NCBI RefSeq assembly: GCF_900182665.1
Contig: NZ_FXTL01000012.1
Location: 33,768 to 97,767 of the forward strand
DNA: 64,000 nt
Reading direction: 5' to 3'
DNA from: Propioniciclava tarda
Lineage (GTDB): Bacteria; Actinomycetota; Actinomycetes; Propionibacteriales; Propionibacteriaceae
The position numbers were made by a program, and so were the translations under genes. The notes under the pieces are model-generated. The model did no database searches. It had not been told where the DNA came from and was given only the letters and a program-made list of their open reading frames with translations. Positions 12,671-21,647 of the stretch are shown piece by piece; positions within the stretch are counted from its first letter, which is position 1, and each line of letters starts with the position of its first letter.

Positions 12671-14359
12671 ATGAATACGTTCCAACCCGTCATCTCGCCC
12701 CTGGGCCCGCTGTGGCTCTCCGCCCTGGTCGGCTTCCTCCCCATCGTCACGATCTTCGTCACCCTCGGCGTCCTGCGCTGGAAGGCCTGGGTCGCCGGCC
12801 TCACCACCCTCGCCGTCGCGATCGTCATCGCGATCGCCGCCTGGCGGATGCCCGCAGACCTGGCCCTGCTGTCGGCCACCGAAGGCGCCGTGTTCGGCCT
12901 CTTCCCCATCGTCTGGATCGTGTTCACGGCCATCGTGCTGTACCAAGTCACGGTCGTCTCCGGGCGCTTCGAGGACCTGCGCGGCGTGTTCGCGCTGCTC
13001 AGCGATGACCCCCGCGTCCAGGCCATGCTGATCGCCTTCTGCTTCGGCGGCCTGATGGAGGCGCTCGCCGGCTTCGGCGCCCCCGTCGCCATCACCGGCG
13101 TCATGCTGATGGCCATCGGCTTCTCGGCCCTGCGCGCGGCATCCGTCGTGCTGCTGGCCAACACGGCCCCCGTCGCCTTCGGCGCGATCGCCATCCCGAT
13201 CATCACCGCCGGCAAGCTGACCGGCATCCCGTACCAGCAGATCGGCGCGTACGTCGGCCATCAGACTCCCGTACTGGCCGCGGTCGTCCCCCTGTTCCTC
13301 TGCCTGCTGGCCGACGGACGCCGCGGCGTCAAGGACTGCTGGCCCGTCGCGATCGTGACCGGCCTCTCCTTCGGCATCGCCCAGTGGATCAGCGCCACCT
13401 ACCTGTCCGTCGAGCTGACCGACATCATCGCGTCGCTGGTCGGCCTCGGCGCGGCCGCCGTGTTCCTGCGGTTCTGGCAGCCGTCCGGGACGGCCGATGC
13501 GGCGTCCCGACTTCTGAAAGACCGCGAGGCCGAGCTGGCGTCCATGACTGAGACCGAGCGGGCGCAGCTGCCCCAGCACCAGGCCCAGGAGAAGCGCGCC
13601 CTGACCGGTGGCCAGATCGGAATGGCGCTGTTCCCCTACCTGCTGGTCATCGTGGTGTTCTCGCTGGCCAAGCTGATCCCGGCGGTCGCGTCCTGGCTGG
13701 CCAGCACCGACGTCAAGATCTCTTGGCCCGGCCTCGACGGACGCGTCCTCACGCTGGCCGGCAAGCCCAACAGCTCGACCATCTACAACTTCCAGTGGCT
13801 GAGCTCCCCCGGCACGATGCTCATCATCTGCGCGCTCATCGTGGCCCTGGTCTACAAGGTGTCGATGAAGGCCTTCCTCGGCGAGATCACCGGGACCGCC
13901 TACAAGATGCGGTTCTCCATCCTGACGATCGCATCCGTCCTCGCCCTGGCCTACGTCATGAACCTCGCGGGCATGACCATCACGATCGGCACCTTCATCG
14001 CCGGCGCGGGTGCGGCCTTCGCGTTCTTCTCGCCGATCCTCGGCTGGCTCGGCACGGCGGTGACAGGATCCGACACCTCCGCCAACGCCCTGTTCGCGAC
14101 CCTGCAGCAGACCGCCGGCAAGACGGCCGGCATCGATCCCACGCTCCTCGTCGCCGCCAACACGGCGGGCGGCGTGGTCGGCAAGATGGTCAGCCCGCAG
14201 AACCTCACCATCGCGGCCACCGCGGTGGGCCTGCTCGGCCGCGAGTCCGACATCCTGCGCAAGATGCTGCCGTGGAGCCTCGGCCTGCTGGTCATCCTGT
14301 GCCTGCTCGTGGGTCTGCAGTCGACTCCCGTGCTGTCCTGGATGCTCCCGCACTTCTGA
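12671..14359 (+). CDS. lctP: L-lactate permease (LctP/LldP family)
   Basis: 562 residues with about 12-14 hydrophobic segments, the size and pattern of the lactate permease family (secondary H+/lactate symporters of the inner membrane). Family-typical stretches include LMEALAGFGAPVAITGVML (about 120-138) and FNFQWL-like loops, and the C-terminal SPQNLTIAATAVGLLGRESD. It should import L- and D-lactate and perhaps glycolate. It is the first gene of an operon with lutABC, preceded by a clear promoter and operator. SD GAGGAG lies about 10 bases before the ATG. Confidence 0.94.
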   Translation: MNTFQPVISPLGPLWLSALVGFLPIVTIFVTLGVLRWKAWVAGLTTLAVAIVIAIAAWRMPADLALLSATEGAVFGLFPIVWIVFTAIVLYQVTVVSGRFEDLRGVFALLSDDPRVQAMLIAFCFGGLMEALAGFGAPVAITGVMLMAIGFSALRAASVVLLANTAPVAFGAIAIPIITAGKLTGIPYQQIGAYVGHQTPVLAAVVPLFLCLLADGRRGVKDCWPVAIVTGLSFGIAQWISATYLSVELTDIIASLVGLGAAAVFLRFWQPSGTADAASRLLKDREAELASMTETERAQLPQHQAQEKRALTGGQIGMALFPYLLVIVVFSLAKLIPAVASWLASTDVKISWPGLDGRVLTLAGKPNSSTIYNFQWLSSPGTMLIICALIVALVYKVSMKAFLGEITGTAYKMRFSILTIASVLALAYVMNLAGMTITIGTFIAGAGAAFAFFSPILGWLGTAVTGSDTSANALFATLQQTAGKTAGIDPTLLVAANTAGGVVGKMVSPQNLTIAATAVGLLGRESDILRKMLPWSLGLLVILCLLVGLQSTPVLSWMLPHF

Positions 14360-14385
14360 TCCGGAAACCCTTACCAGGAGTCATC

Positions 14386-15180
14386 ATGACCACCACCTCC
14401 ACCTCCCCGGGGCGTTCGTTCGCGGACGCCCCGGGGTCGGGCAAGACCGTCGCCCTCTTCGCGGCCTGCGCCAACGACGTCATGTTCCCCCAGGCGCCGA
14501 TCGCCACCACCCGGCTGCTCGAACGGCTTGGCTGCCGGGTGGTGTTTCCGAAGAAGCAGACCTGCTGCGGCCAGCCGCTGGTCAACACCGGGTACTACGA
14601 CGAGACCGTGCCGATCGTGCGTAACTTCGCCAAGGCCTTCGAGGGCTACGACTACGTCGTCGCCCCCTCGGGGTCGTGCGTAGGCGCCGTCCGGCATCAG
14701 CACCAGATGCTCGCCGATCACGCTAAGGATCCCGGCCTGCGCCGCGACGTGGACGCCGTCGTCGCGGCCACCTTCGACATCAGCGAGTTCCTGGTCGACG
14801 TCCTGGGCGTGACCGACGTGGGCGCGTACTTCCCGCACGTCGTCACCTATCACCCGACCTGCCACTCGCTGCGCGTCGCGCACGTCGGCGACAAGCCGAT
14901 GCGCCTGCTGCAGGCCGTCCGCGGGATCACGATCAAGGACCTTCCGGACGCCGACCGCTGCTGCGGCTTCGGCGGCACCTTCGCGCTGAAGAACCCGGAC
15001 GTCTCGGTCGCCATGGCAGCCGACAAGGCCCGCAACGTCGCGTCCACCGGGGCCGAGTACCTGGTCGCCGGCGACAACCTGTGCCTGCTGAACATCTCGG
15101 GCGTCCTCGGGCGCCAGCAGTCGGGCATCAGGCCCATCCATCTGGTCGAAGTGCTCGCCTCGACGGAGGAGGAGTCATGA
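14386..15180 (+). CDS. lutA: Lactate utilisation protein A, CCG-domain subunit
   Basis: 264 residues with two cysteine-rich CCG domains: KKQTCCGQPLVNTGYYD (about 52-68) with the SGSCVG loop, and YHPTCHSLR (about 163-171) with DRCCGFGGTFALKNPDV. These motifs bind Fe-S clusters in LutA/GlpC/HdrB-type proteins. With LutB and LutC it oxidises L-lactate to pyruvate. The ATG has an AGGAG six bases upstream and follows lctP by 26 bases. The stop overlaps the lutB start (ATGA), indicating coupled translation. The first 18 residues are a non-conserved extension. Confidence 0.93.
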   Translation: MTTTSTSPGRSFADAPGSGKTVALFAACANDVMFPQAPIATTRLLERLGCRVVFPKKQTCCGQPLVNTGYYDETVPIVRNFAKAFEGYDYVVAPSGSCVGAVRHQHQMLADHAKDPGLRRDVDAVVAATFDISEFLVDVLGVTDVGAYFPHVVTYHPTCHSLRVAHVGDKPMRLLQAVRGITIKDLPDADRCCGFGGTFALKNPDVSVAMAADKARNVASTGAEYLVAGDNLCLLNISGVLGRQQSGIRPIHLVEVLASTEEES

Positions 15181-16718
15181 GCAAGAAGCTGCCCGTCGTC
15201 ACGTCCCGCGGCGGCACGGTGGAGCCGCCCCGGCTGACGCCGGCGCCCCCACCCGGACGCCTCATCGACTCGCCGCGCTTCCCGGCGCAGGCCAAGGTCG
15301 AGCTGGGCAATCCCGTCCAGCGCAAGAACCTGCATCACGCGATGACGACCATCCGCGACAAGCGGGCCAGGGTCGCGGGCGAGCTCGACAACTGGGAGGA
15401 CCTGCGCCTGGCCGGCGAGGCCATCAAGAACCGGACGCTGCGCCACCTGGACACCTACCTCGTCCAGCTCGAGGAGAATCTGACCGCCGCCGGAACAGAA
15501 GTCCACTGGGCCCGCGACGCCGAGGAGGCCAACCGGATCATCGTGGGCCTGGTCGAGGCGTCCCTGGGTGAGACCCGCGAGGTCGTCAAGATCAAGTCGA
15601 TGGCGACACAAGAGATCGACATGAACGAGGCCCTCGAAGAGGCCGGCATCGCCGCCTGGGAGACCGACCTCGCCGAACTGATCGTGCAGCTGGGCCACGA
15701 CCGCCCGAGCCACATCCTGGTTCCGGCGATCCATCGCAACCGCTCCGAGGTCCGCGAGATCTTCAACGCCGAGATGGGCACCTACGGGCGACCCGCCCCC
15801 GAGGGGCTCGACACCGAGCCCAAGAACCTCGCCGGGGCGGCCCGTCTGCACCTGCGCGAGAAGTTCCTGCGCTCGAAGGTCGCGATCTCCGGGGCGAACT
15901 TCATGGTCGCCGACACCGGCACCCTGGTGATCGTGGAGTCCGAGGGCAACGGACGCATGTGCCTGACGCTGGCCGACACGCTGATCTCGGTGGTGGGCAT
16001 CGAGAAGATCGTGCCCTCGGTCGAGGACCTCGAGGTCTTCCTGCAGCTCCTACCCCGCAGCTCCACCGGCGAGCGGATGAACCCCTACACGTCGATGTGG
16101 ACGGGTCCCGCGTCCGGCGACGGACCGCAGACCATGCACGTCGTGCTGATCGACAACGGACGCACCCAGGTGCTGTCGGATCCCAAGGGCCGCGAGGCGC
16201 TGCGCTGCATCCGCTGCTCGGCCTGCATCAACGTCTGCCCCGTCTACGAGAAGGTCGGCGGGCACGCGTACGGCTCGGTCTATCCCGGACCGATCGGGGC
16301 CGTGCTGACGCCGCAGCTGCGCGGCGTCACCTCGGCCGTGGACGCCTCGCTGCCGTATGCGTCCACGCTGTGCGGGGCCTGCTTCGACGTGTGTCCCGTC
16401 CGGATCCCCCTGCCCGACCTGCTGGTGCACATGCGGCACAAGGTCGTCGAGGGGAAGAAGGCGAAGGGCGGCGTCCACACCGAGTCGGCGATCATGAAGG
16501 CCACCGGACGCATGTTCTCCCATCCGCGCCTGTGGGCCGCCGCCGTCAACGCGGGAGCCCTCGGCGGCAAGGCGCTGACCGGACGCGTGAAGCACTTCGG
16601 GCCGCTGCCCTGGCCGCTGTCGAAGTGGACGAACGCCCGCGACGTCCCCATCCCCCCGACCGAGAGCTTCCGGGCCTGGTACGCCCGGACCCATCACGAG
16701 GACGGATCCCTGAAATGA
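15177..16718 (+). CDS. lutB: Lactate utilisation protein B, iron-sulfur subunit
   Basis: 513 residues. A LUD (DUF162) domain spans roughly 50-300, with NFMVADTGTLVIVESEGNGR near 240-260. Two 4Fe-4S motifs follow (CIRCSACINVCPVYEKVGGHAYG about 344-366; CGACFDVCPVRIPLP about 399-413) and then a LutB C-terminal domain. It is the electron-carrying subunit of the L-lactate oxidation complex. The ATG overlaps the lutA stop, and its own stop overlaps the lutC start, so lutABC is a tightly coupled unit. Confidence 0.94.
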   Translation: MSKKLPVVTSRGGTVEPPRLTPAPPPGRLIDSPRFPAQAKVELGNPVQRKNLHHAMTTIRDKRARVAGELDNWEDLRLAGEAIKNRTLRHLDTYLVQLEENLTAAGTEVHWARDAEEANRIIVGLVEASLGETREVVKIKSMATQEIDMNEALEEAGIAAWETDLAELIVQLGHDRPSHILVPAIHRNRSEVREIFNAEMGTYGRPAPEGLDTEPKNLAGAARLHLREKFLRSKVAISGANFMVADTGTLVIVESEGNGRMCLTLADTLISVVGIEKIVPSVEDLEVFLQLLPRSSTGERMNPYTSMWTGPASGDGPQTMHVVLIDNGRTQVLSDPKGREALRCIRCSACINVCPVYEKVGGHAYGSVYPGPIGAVLTPQLRGVTSAVDASLPYASTLCGACFDVCPVRIPLPDLLVHMRHKVVEGKKAKGGVHTESAIMKATGRMFSHPRLWAAAVNAGALGGKALTGRVKHFGPLPWPLSKWTNARDVPIPPTESFRAWYARTHHEDGSLK

Positions 16719-17377
16719 GCACTGAAGCACGCGACGCGATCCTGGGTCGGGTCCGGGCGGCGCTGGCCGACCTTCCCCCGTTGACGCCCGAGGCGGACAC
16801 GCCTGTCGCCTGGACGTACGGTCAGCCCCGAGCGCTCGACAACATCCTCGACCAGTTCGAGGACCGCATCATCGACTACCGGGCCGCCTTCGAGCGCTGC
16901 ACCCCCGCGACCCTGGCCGAGCATGTTGTCGGCGCCCTGCAGACGTACGGGACGGCGTCCGTGGTGCTGCCGTCCGGACTCCCACGGTCGATCTCGGACG
17001 CCGTCGCGGCGGCCGGCCTCGAGGTGCGGCTCGATGAGCCGCAGCTGACGAGGATCGAGCTGGACGCCACCAGCGCGGTCGTCACGACGTGTGCGGTCGC
17101 CGCGGCCGAGACGGGCACGATCATGCTTGATCACGGCCCCGGCCAGGGGCGTCGCGCCCTGTCGCTCGTCCCGGACGTGCACGTCTGCATCGTGCTCGCC
17201 GACCAGGTCGTGAGCGACGTCCCCGAGGCGGTGGCCCGCATCGCGCCGGCCATCCGCGAGAGGCGTCCGATCACCTGGATCTCGGGCGGCAGTGCCACGA
17301 GCGATATCGAACTCAGCCGCGTCGAGGGCGTCCATGGTCCCCGCACGCTGCACGTCTTGCTGGTGGACGGATCGTGA
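16715..17377 (+). CDS. lutC: Lactate utilisation protein C (LUD domain)
   Basis: 220 residues forming a single LUD domain, with AAETGTIMLDHGPGQGRRALSLVPDVHVC (quoted in part; about residues 130-155) as the signature region. LutC is the third component needed for L-lactate oxidation in the Bacillus-type LutABC system. The ATG overlaps the lutB TGA (ATGA). It is the last gene of the lctP operon; the next ORF begins 40 bases later and has its own terminator. Confidence 0.92.
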   Translation: MSTEARDAILGRVRAALADLPPLTPEADTPVAWTYGQPRALDNILDQFEDRIIDYRAAFERCTPATLAEHVVGALQTYGTASVVLPSGLPRSISDAVAAAGLEVRLDEPQLTRIELDATSAVVTTCAVAAAETGTIMLDHGPGQGRRALSLVPDVHVCIVLADQVVSDVPEAVARIAPAIRERRPITWISGGSATSDIELSRVEGVHGPRTLHVLLVDGS

Positions 17378-17417
17378 ACCTGACGGAGGTCCCGTCGGCG
17401 GTGCCAGACTGAGGCTC

Positions 17418-17618
17418 ATGAGCAGCAGCGGACAGCCCCCGGTCCTCGGACGACTTCTCGATCGGCTGCGAGGCCGTCGGACGCCCACGGCTCCGGAGTC
17501 CCGGGGTGCAGCCGAGCGCCGCGCGGTCGAAGACGCCTACGACGACGCGCGTCGGCGTGCTGAGAGCGAGGCCAGCATGCGGCGCATGCCAGGACAGCAC
17601 ATGCCGGGCGGCTTCTGA
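17418..17618 (+). CDS. Small hypothetical protein, 66 residues
   Basis: Sixty-six residues, strongly charged (RLLDRLRGRR, ERRAVEDAYDDARRRAESEASMRR), without a signal peptide or membrane segment; it is probably a short helical cytoplasmic protein. A perfect 7-base stem hairpin begins two bases after the stop, which supports a real gene. It may be read from the lutC transcript or alone. No family recognised. Confidence 0.55.
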   Translation: MSSSGQPPVLGRLLDRLRGRRTPTAPESRGAAERRAVEDAYDDARRRAESEASMRRMPGQHMPGGF

Positions 17619-17619
17619 C

Positions 17620-17643
17620 GTTCCCGCTGCGGTTCTCGGGAAC
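17620..17643 (+). terminator. Hairpin terminator after the small ORF
   Basis: GTTCCCG (17620-17626) pairs perfectly with CGGGAAC (17637-17643) across a 10-base loop, directly after the TGA. No U-run follows, as is common in high-GC actinobacteria. It probably ends the lctP-lutABC-small ORF transcript. Confidence 0.5.
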
Positions 17644-17660
17644 TCACGATTCAACCCTCC

Positions 17661-17694
17661 CGAAGCCGCGACGCAGGCTTCGACAGGCTCAGCC
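17661..17694. repeat. REP-like palindromic element, copy 1
   Basis: GGCTTCGACAGGCTCAGCC (17676-17694) matches 17 of 19 bases with a second copy at 20644-20662. CGAAGCC (17661-17667) pairs with GGCTTCG (17676-17682). The element contains the yggS stop codon. Similar TTCGACAGGCTCA repeats are common between genes in high-GC actinobacteria. Confidence 0.6.
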
Positions 17695-18414
17695 AACGGA
17701 CTGGGGCGAGCACAGGGGTTCCTCCGCGTAGGAGCGGGCGCCGAAGATCGCGCTGCCCACGCGGACGCAGGTCGAGCCGTGCTCGATCGCGAGCTCGAAG
17801 TCTCCTGACATGCCCATGCTGAGGTCGTCGCAGCCGCCCCCCAGCGCATCGCGGACGCGTCCGCGCAGGCCGGCCATCGTGTCGAAGCACCTGCCCACGA
17901 CGGCTTGATCGGACGTGTTGGCCGCCACGGTCATGAGGCCGGTCAGCCGCAGCGACGAATACGTCCCCAGCGCCCGGGCAAGGTCGACGACGGCGTCCGG
18001 CGCGACCCCGAACTTGGACTCCTCGCCCGAGGTGTCGACCTCGATCAGCACGTCGAGCCCGCGGCCGAGCCCCTGCAGGCGCCGATCGAGAGCCTCTGCC
18101 ACCCGGAGCGAGTCCAGCGCCTGAAACTCGTGCGCGTGGGCGGCGACGTCGCGGGCCTTGTTCGTCTGGAGGTGGCCGATGAACGACCAGTTGAGTTCGG
18201 AGAGGTCGGCCAGTTCGGACGCCTTCGCCGCCAGCTCCTGGACCTTGTTCTCGGCGAACCAGCGCACGCCCGCCCCATAGCACTCGGCGATGTCCGAGGT
18301 CGGGTGCGTCTTGCTCACCGGCAGCAGCCGGACGGACTCGCGGCGACGTCCGACCCGATCACAGGCGGCCACGATGCGAGCTTCGACGGCGGCGAGGTTC
18401 TCGGCGAGCGGCAT
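17689..18414 (-). CDS. yggS: YggS/PROSC-family PLP homeostasis protein
   Basis: 241 residues of the alanine racemase N-terminal-like fold. The PLP-binding lysine is in LLPVSKTHPTSD (about residue 35). Conserved FAENKVQELAAK, WSFIGHLQTNKA, GLMTVAANTSD and SMGMSGDFELAIEHGSTCVRVGSAIFG segments follow. It binds pyridoxal phosphate and maintains vitamin B6 and amino-acid balance; no enzymatic reaction is established. A TAGGTT box lies six bases before the ATG, so the transcript is probably leaderless. The last residues and stop codon lie inside a REP-like repeat, so the C-terminus may have been reshaped by that element. Confidence 0.93.
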   Translation of the reverse strand: MPLAENLAAVEARIVAACDRVGRRRESVRLLPVSKTHPTSDIAECYGAGVRWFAENKVQELAAKASELADLSELNWSFIGHLQTNKARDVAAHAHEFQALDSLRVAEALDRRLQGLGRGLDVLIEVDTSGEESKFGVAPDAVVDLARALGTYSSLRLTGLMTVAANTSDQAVVGRCFDTMAGLRGRVRDALGGGCDDLSMGMSGDFELAIEHGSTCVRVGSAIFGARSYAEEPLCSPQSVG

Positions 18415-18487
18415 GTCACCAACCTACCCAAGGCTGACGGCGGGATGGCGACGCAACGCGTTCGGCGTCGACTGGTAGGAATAATGC

Positions 18488-19132
18488 ATGCCTGCCCGTG
18501 TTCCCTGGCGACTCGTCGGAGTCATCGCCGCCGTGTTGCTCCTGACGCTGGTCACCATCGGGGTCGTCCGGGCCTGCGCGGCGCCGCGGGCCCTGACCTC
18601 GGCGCAGTACGACAAGCTGATGAAGTCGGGCACGCTGGCCGGCATCGCCAACGACCTCACGGTCGATCCGGGCCGGCCCACGATCAACCTCGAACAGCAG
18701 CGGGAGTCTTACCTCAACGTCGGCAGCTGCACCACCTACTGGACGAACGCCACCACCCACCTGCTCGGGCAGTCCAGCGGCCTGCCGACCAACCCGGACG
18801 AGGCGGCCATCACCGGCTTCGACACCGAGCTCTGGGACGACACCGGCGCGGCCGCGGCCGCCGTCACCCAATGGGACGTCTGCCTCCAGGACTTCCAAGA
18901 GGTCAGCAAGGCCTACAGCTACCCGCTCAAGGTCGTCGACAAGGGCGTCCGGGGCGAGGTCACCTGGCAGTACGCGGAGAACACCGACCTCCGCAACCCC
19001 TACAAGATCCTGACGCTTCGGGCCCGCAACGTCATCGCGACCTTCGAGCTGCCGGACGCCCCCGAGCCCGGCTGGCGCAGCGACCTCATCGCGAAGTTCG
19101 CCGCCGACATCGCGAAGTACTCGGCGCAGTGA
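18488..19132 (+). CDS. Membrane-anchored extracytoplasmic protein, unknown function
   Basis: 214 residues. An N-terminal hydrophobic segment at about residues 8-31 (LVGVIAAVLLLTLVTIGVV) is followed by an exported domain containing two cysteines (VGSCTTYWT and WDVCLQDF) that could form a disulfide. There is no lipobox with a cysteine at the right place, so it is more likely a signal anchor. I do not recognise the domain. Its TGA overlaps the GTG of the patatin-like gene, so the two are translated together and may both act on the membrane. Confidence 0.7.
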   Translation: MPARVPWRLVGVIAAVLLLTLVTIGVVRACAAPRALTSAQYDKLMKSGTLAGIANDLTVDPGRPTINLEQQRESYLNVGSCTTYWTNATTHLLGQSSGLPTNPDEAAITGFDTELWDDTGAAAAAVTQWDVCLQDFQEVSKAYSYPLKVVDKGVRGEVTWQYAENTDLRNPYKILTLRARNVIATFELPDAPEPGWRSDLIAKFAADIAKYSAQ

Positions 19133-19947
19133 CTCGGGTGCTGGTCCTCGGGGGCGGCGGGACCACGGGCATCGCCTGGGAGTGCGGCGTCCTCGACGCC
19201 CTGACCGACGCCGGCGTCGACGTCGACGCGGCCGACCGGGTGGTCGGCACGTCGGCGGGTGCGCTGGTGGGCGCCTTCCTCTGCCTCGGCTTCTCGCCCC
19301 GCGAGTTGGCCACGACGCTGGTCGACAACGTCCGCACGATCGGACGCCTCGACCCCGGCGCCGTCCTTCGGCTGGTCTCGTCGCAGGTCGGCCGCGATCG
19401 GACGGTCGCCATCCGGCGCCTGGCCGCGTCCGGGCGCAACGCCTCCGGCCTCTCCGAGGACGCCTTCGTCGACGCGATCTCGGCGCACCTGGTGGGCCGC
19501 GGTTGGCCCGACCGACTGGTCGTCACGACGGTGAACGCGGCCACGGGGCGACCCGTGATCCTGGACGCCGCCGCTGGGGTCGACCTTGGCATCGCCGTTG
19601 CGGCGTCCTGCTCGGTACCTGGCGTGTTCCCGCCGGTCAGGATCGACGGCGTCCCCCACGTCGACGGCGGCGTCCGCAGCCCGGCCAACGTGGATCTCGC
19701 CGCCGACGCGGACGCCGTCATCGCTCTGGCGCCCTTCCAGCAGGCGTTCGATCCGGCTCGGCGGCCCGGCGTCCAGGCGCGGCAGCTCCCGGCCCGGACG
19801 GGCTGGCTCTACGTCCGGCCGGACGCGACCGCCCGGCGCGCGATCGGCCTAGACGCCCTCAGCGCCGCCCGTCGCGAGGGCGCCCGCGCGGCCGGACGCC
19901 GCCAGGGCAGGTCCGCCGCCGTCGCGGCCGGACGCATCTGGCGGTAG
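19129..19947 (+). CDS. Patatin-like phospholipase
   Basis: 272 residues. The oxyanion loop GGGGTTGIAWECG lies at about residues 8-20, the nucleophile serine in GTSAG near 43-47, and the catalytic aspartate in HVDGGVRSPAN near 183-193, giving the Ser-Asp dyad of patatin-type acyl hydrolases. It should hydrolyse membrane or storage lipid acyl esters in the cytoplasm. The GTG start overlaps the upstream membrane-protein stop (GTGA). No signal peptide is seen. Confidence 0.88.
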   Translation: MTRVLVLGGGGTTGIAWECGVLDALTDAGVDVDAADRVVGTSAGALVGAFLCLGFSPRELATTLVDNVRTIGRLDPGAVLRLVSSQVGRDRTVAIRRLAASGRNASGLSEDAFVDAISAHLVGRGWPDRLVVTTVNAATGRPVILDAAAGVDLGIAVAASCSVPGVFPPVRIDGVPHVDGGVRSPANVDLAADADAVIALAPFQQAFDPARRPGVQARQLPARTGWLYVRPDATARRAIGLDALSAARREGARAAGRRQGRSAAVAAGRIWR

Positions 19948-19965
19948 ATGCCCTAGGCTCCCCCG

Positions 19966-20592
19966 GTGGTCTCGCTGGAAGCCTTGATCGCGTTCGTCCC
20001 GATCGCCGCCCTCATCATCGCCGTCCCCGGACCCAGCGTCCTGTTCACCATCGGCCGGGCGCTCACCGTCGGCCGGGCGAGTGCGCTGCGCACGGTGATC
20101 GGCAACGGGCTCGGGCTGCTGGTCCAGGGGCTCGTGATCGCGTGCGGTGTCGGCGCGCTGATGTCGACGCTCGCGTGGGCCCTGACCGCGCTGAAGATCG
20201 GCGGCGGCCTCTACCTCGTCTGGCTGGGCATCCAGGCGCTCCGCGCCGCTGAGCCGACCGACGACGAGGTGACGCAGCGGCGTCCGGGTTCGGATCTGCG
20301 AACCGGCTTCGTCCTGGGCGTCAGCAACCCGAAGACCCTCGTCTTCCTCACGGCGCTACTCCCCCAGTTCGTGCCCGCGACGGCGGACCCCGTCCCGCAG
20401 ATGCTGGCGCTGTCGGCCATGTTCGCTGTCCTGGCGATCCTGGGCGACACCGTCTGGGCGCTCAGCGCCGCCCAGGCCCGCGCCTGGTTCGGGCGCTCCG
20501 CGGGGCGGATGCGGCTGCTCCAGCGCGGCGGCGGGCTCGTCCTCATCGGGCTCGGCGCCTGGACGCTCGCGTCCGGCCAGGCGAAAGGCTGA
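19966..20592 (+). CDS. LysE/RhtB-family amino-acid exporter
   Basis: 208 residues with six hydrophobic segments. The family signature VPGPSVLFTIGRALTVGR appears near residues 19-36 and LGVSNPKTLVFLTALLPQFV near 118-137. Members export basic or neutral amino acids or homoserine lactones; the substrate cannot be read from sequence. A TAGGCT box (19954-19959) lies six bases before the GTG, so the mRNA is probably leaderless. Confidence 0.9.
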   Translation: MVSLEALIAFVPIAALIIAVPGPSVLFTIGRALTVGRASALRTVIGNGLGLLVQGLVIACGVGALMSTLAWALTALKIGGGLYLVWLGIQALRAAEPTDDEVTQRRPGSDLRTGFVLGVSNPKTLVFLTALLPQFVPATADPVPQMLALSAMFAVLAILGDTVWALSAAQARAWFGRSAGRMRLLQRGGGLVLIGLGAWTLASGQAKG

Positions 20593-20628
20593 CGAAGCTC
20601 CGCAGAGTCACTGCGTGATCTTGCCGAG

Positions 20629-20662
20629 GCCGAATCAGCAAGGGGCTTCGGCAGGCTCTGCC
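20629..20662. repeat. REP-like palindromic element, copy 2
   Basis: GGCTTCGGCAGGCTCTGCC (20644-20662) is the second copy of the element at 17676-17694. GCCGAA about 15 bases upstream pairs with TTCGGC inside it. It lies in the 95-base gap between the convergent lysE-type and VWA genes, where it may also help end transcription. Confidence 0.55.
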
Positions 20663-20687
20663 CATGGATCCCCGGGGAATCGCAGGA

Positions 20688-21647
20688 CTAGGGCCAGCGG
20701 GACGCCAGCGAGATCACGGCCAGGGCGGCCAGGATGGCCAGCACCAGGGCGCCGCCGGCGAAGCGTTCGGTGATCTCGGTGAACTGCTTCTCGTAGCCGA
20801 CCTGCTGCGCGATCGAGCCGTACACGGTCTTCAGTTCGGCGGCCGAGCCCGCCGTGAACGCCTTGCCACCCGAGAGGTCGGCGATGTTCTTCAACTCTGC
20901 CTTGTCGACCGGGACCGGCTCCTTGCGGCCGTCGCGCACCACGTAGCCGCCGGCCGTGCCGTAGGCGATCGTGTAGACGGGCACTTTGGCCTTCTTGGCG
21001 TCGTTGGCGGCCTGGGTCGAGGTACGGCCAGGCACCGTCGAGTAGCCGTCGCTGAGCAGGACAATGGCGGCCGGCACGGGGGCGTCCGGGTTCTTCGGGT
21101 CCGCGGGCGCCAGCTTGATGGCGTCCAGGCACGAATAGACGCCCTCCGCGATCGCGGTCGCGGGGGCCAGCTCCAGGTTGGAGATCGCCCGCTTGACGAG
21201 CCCGCGATCCGTCGTGGGCGGGACGAGCATCGTGGCGTAGCCCGCAAACGAGACGAGCGCCGTGTTGAATCCCTGCGGCAGCATGTCGACGAACTGGCTC
21301 GCGGCGACCTTCTCGGCCGCCAACCTGTTCGGGTCGATATCCGTGGCCTCCATCGAGAGCGACACGTCGATGGCGATGCAGATCGTCGCGCGGTCGCGGG
21401 GCACGTCGACGGCGGCCGACGGCTGCGCGAAGGCCATGTTGAGCGATGCTAGGGAGAGCAGCGCGAAGCCCACCCCGAGGTGGCGCTTCCACGCCTGCTG
21501 GCGTGGCAGAAGGCGGCTCAGGCCGTCGATGCCGAACTGGCGGTTGCGCGCGGACGTGCGGCGCGACAAGACGAAGTAGAGGATCAGCAGGACCGGGATC
21601 AGGCCCAGGAACATCAGCCGGTCCGGGTAGGCGAACGTGAACTGCAT
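20688..21647 (-). CDS. VWA-domain membrane protein, BatA-like (second copy)
   Basis: 319 residues. Hydrophobic segments flank the domain at about 15-35, 58-75 and 292-315. A von Willebrand factor A domain lies between, with the MIDAS motif DVSLSMEATD (about 93-102) and the distal aspartate in VLLSDGYST. It follows MoxR, DUF58 and another VWA gene, a layout known from Bat/MoxR systems that act in stress tolerance or metal insertion at the membrane. The ATG at 21647 overlaps the previous stop (TGATG). It has the same length as the neighbouring VWA protein, so tandem duplication is likely. Confidence 0.87.
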   Translation of the reverse strand: MQFTFAYPDRLMFLGLIPVLLILYFVLSRRTSARNRQFGIDGLSRLLPRQQAWKRHLGVGFALLSLASLNMAFAQPSAAVDVPRDRATICIAIDVSLSMEATDIDPNRLAAEKVAASQFVDMLPQGFNTALVSFAGYATMLVPPTTDRGLVKRAISNLELAPATAIAEGVYSCLDAIKLAPADPKNPDAPVPAAIVLLSDGYSTVPGRTSTQAANDAKKAKVPVYTIAYGTAGGYVVRDGRKEPVPVDKAELKNIADLSGGKAFTAGSAAELKTVYGSIAQQVGYEKQFTEITERFAGGALVLAILAALAVISLASRWP

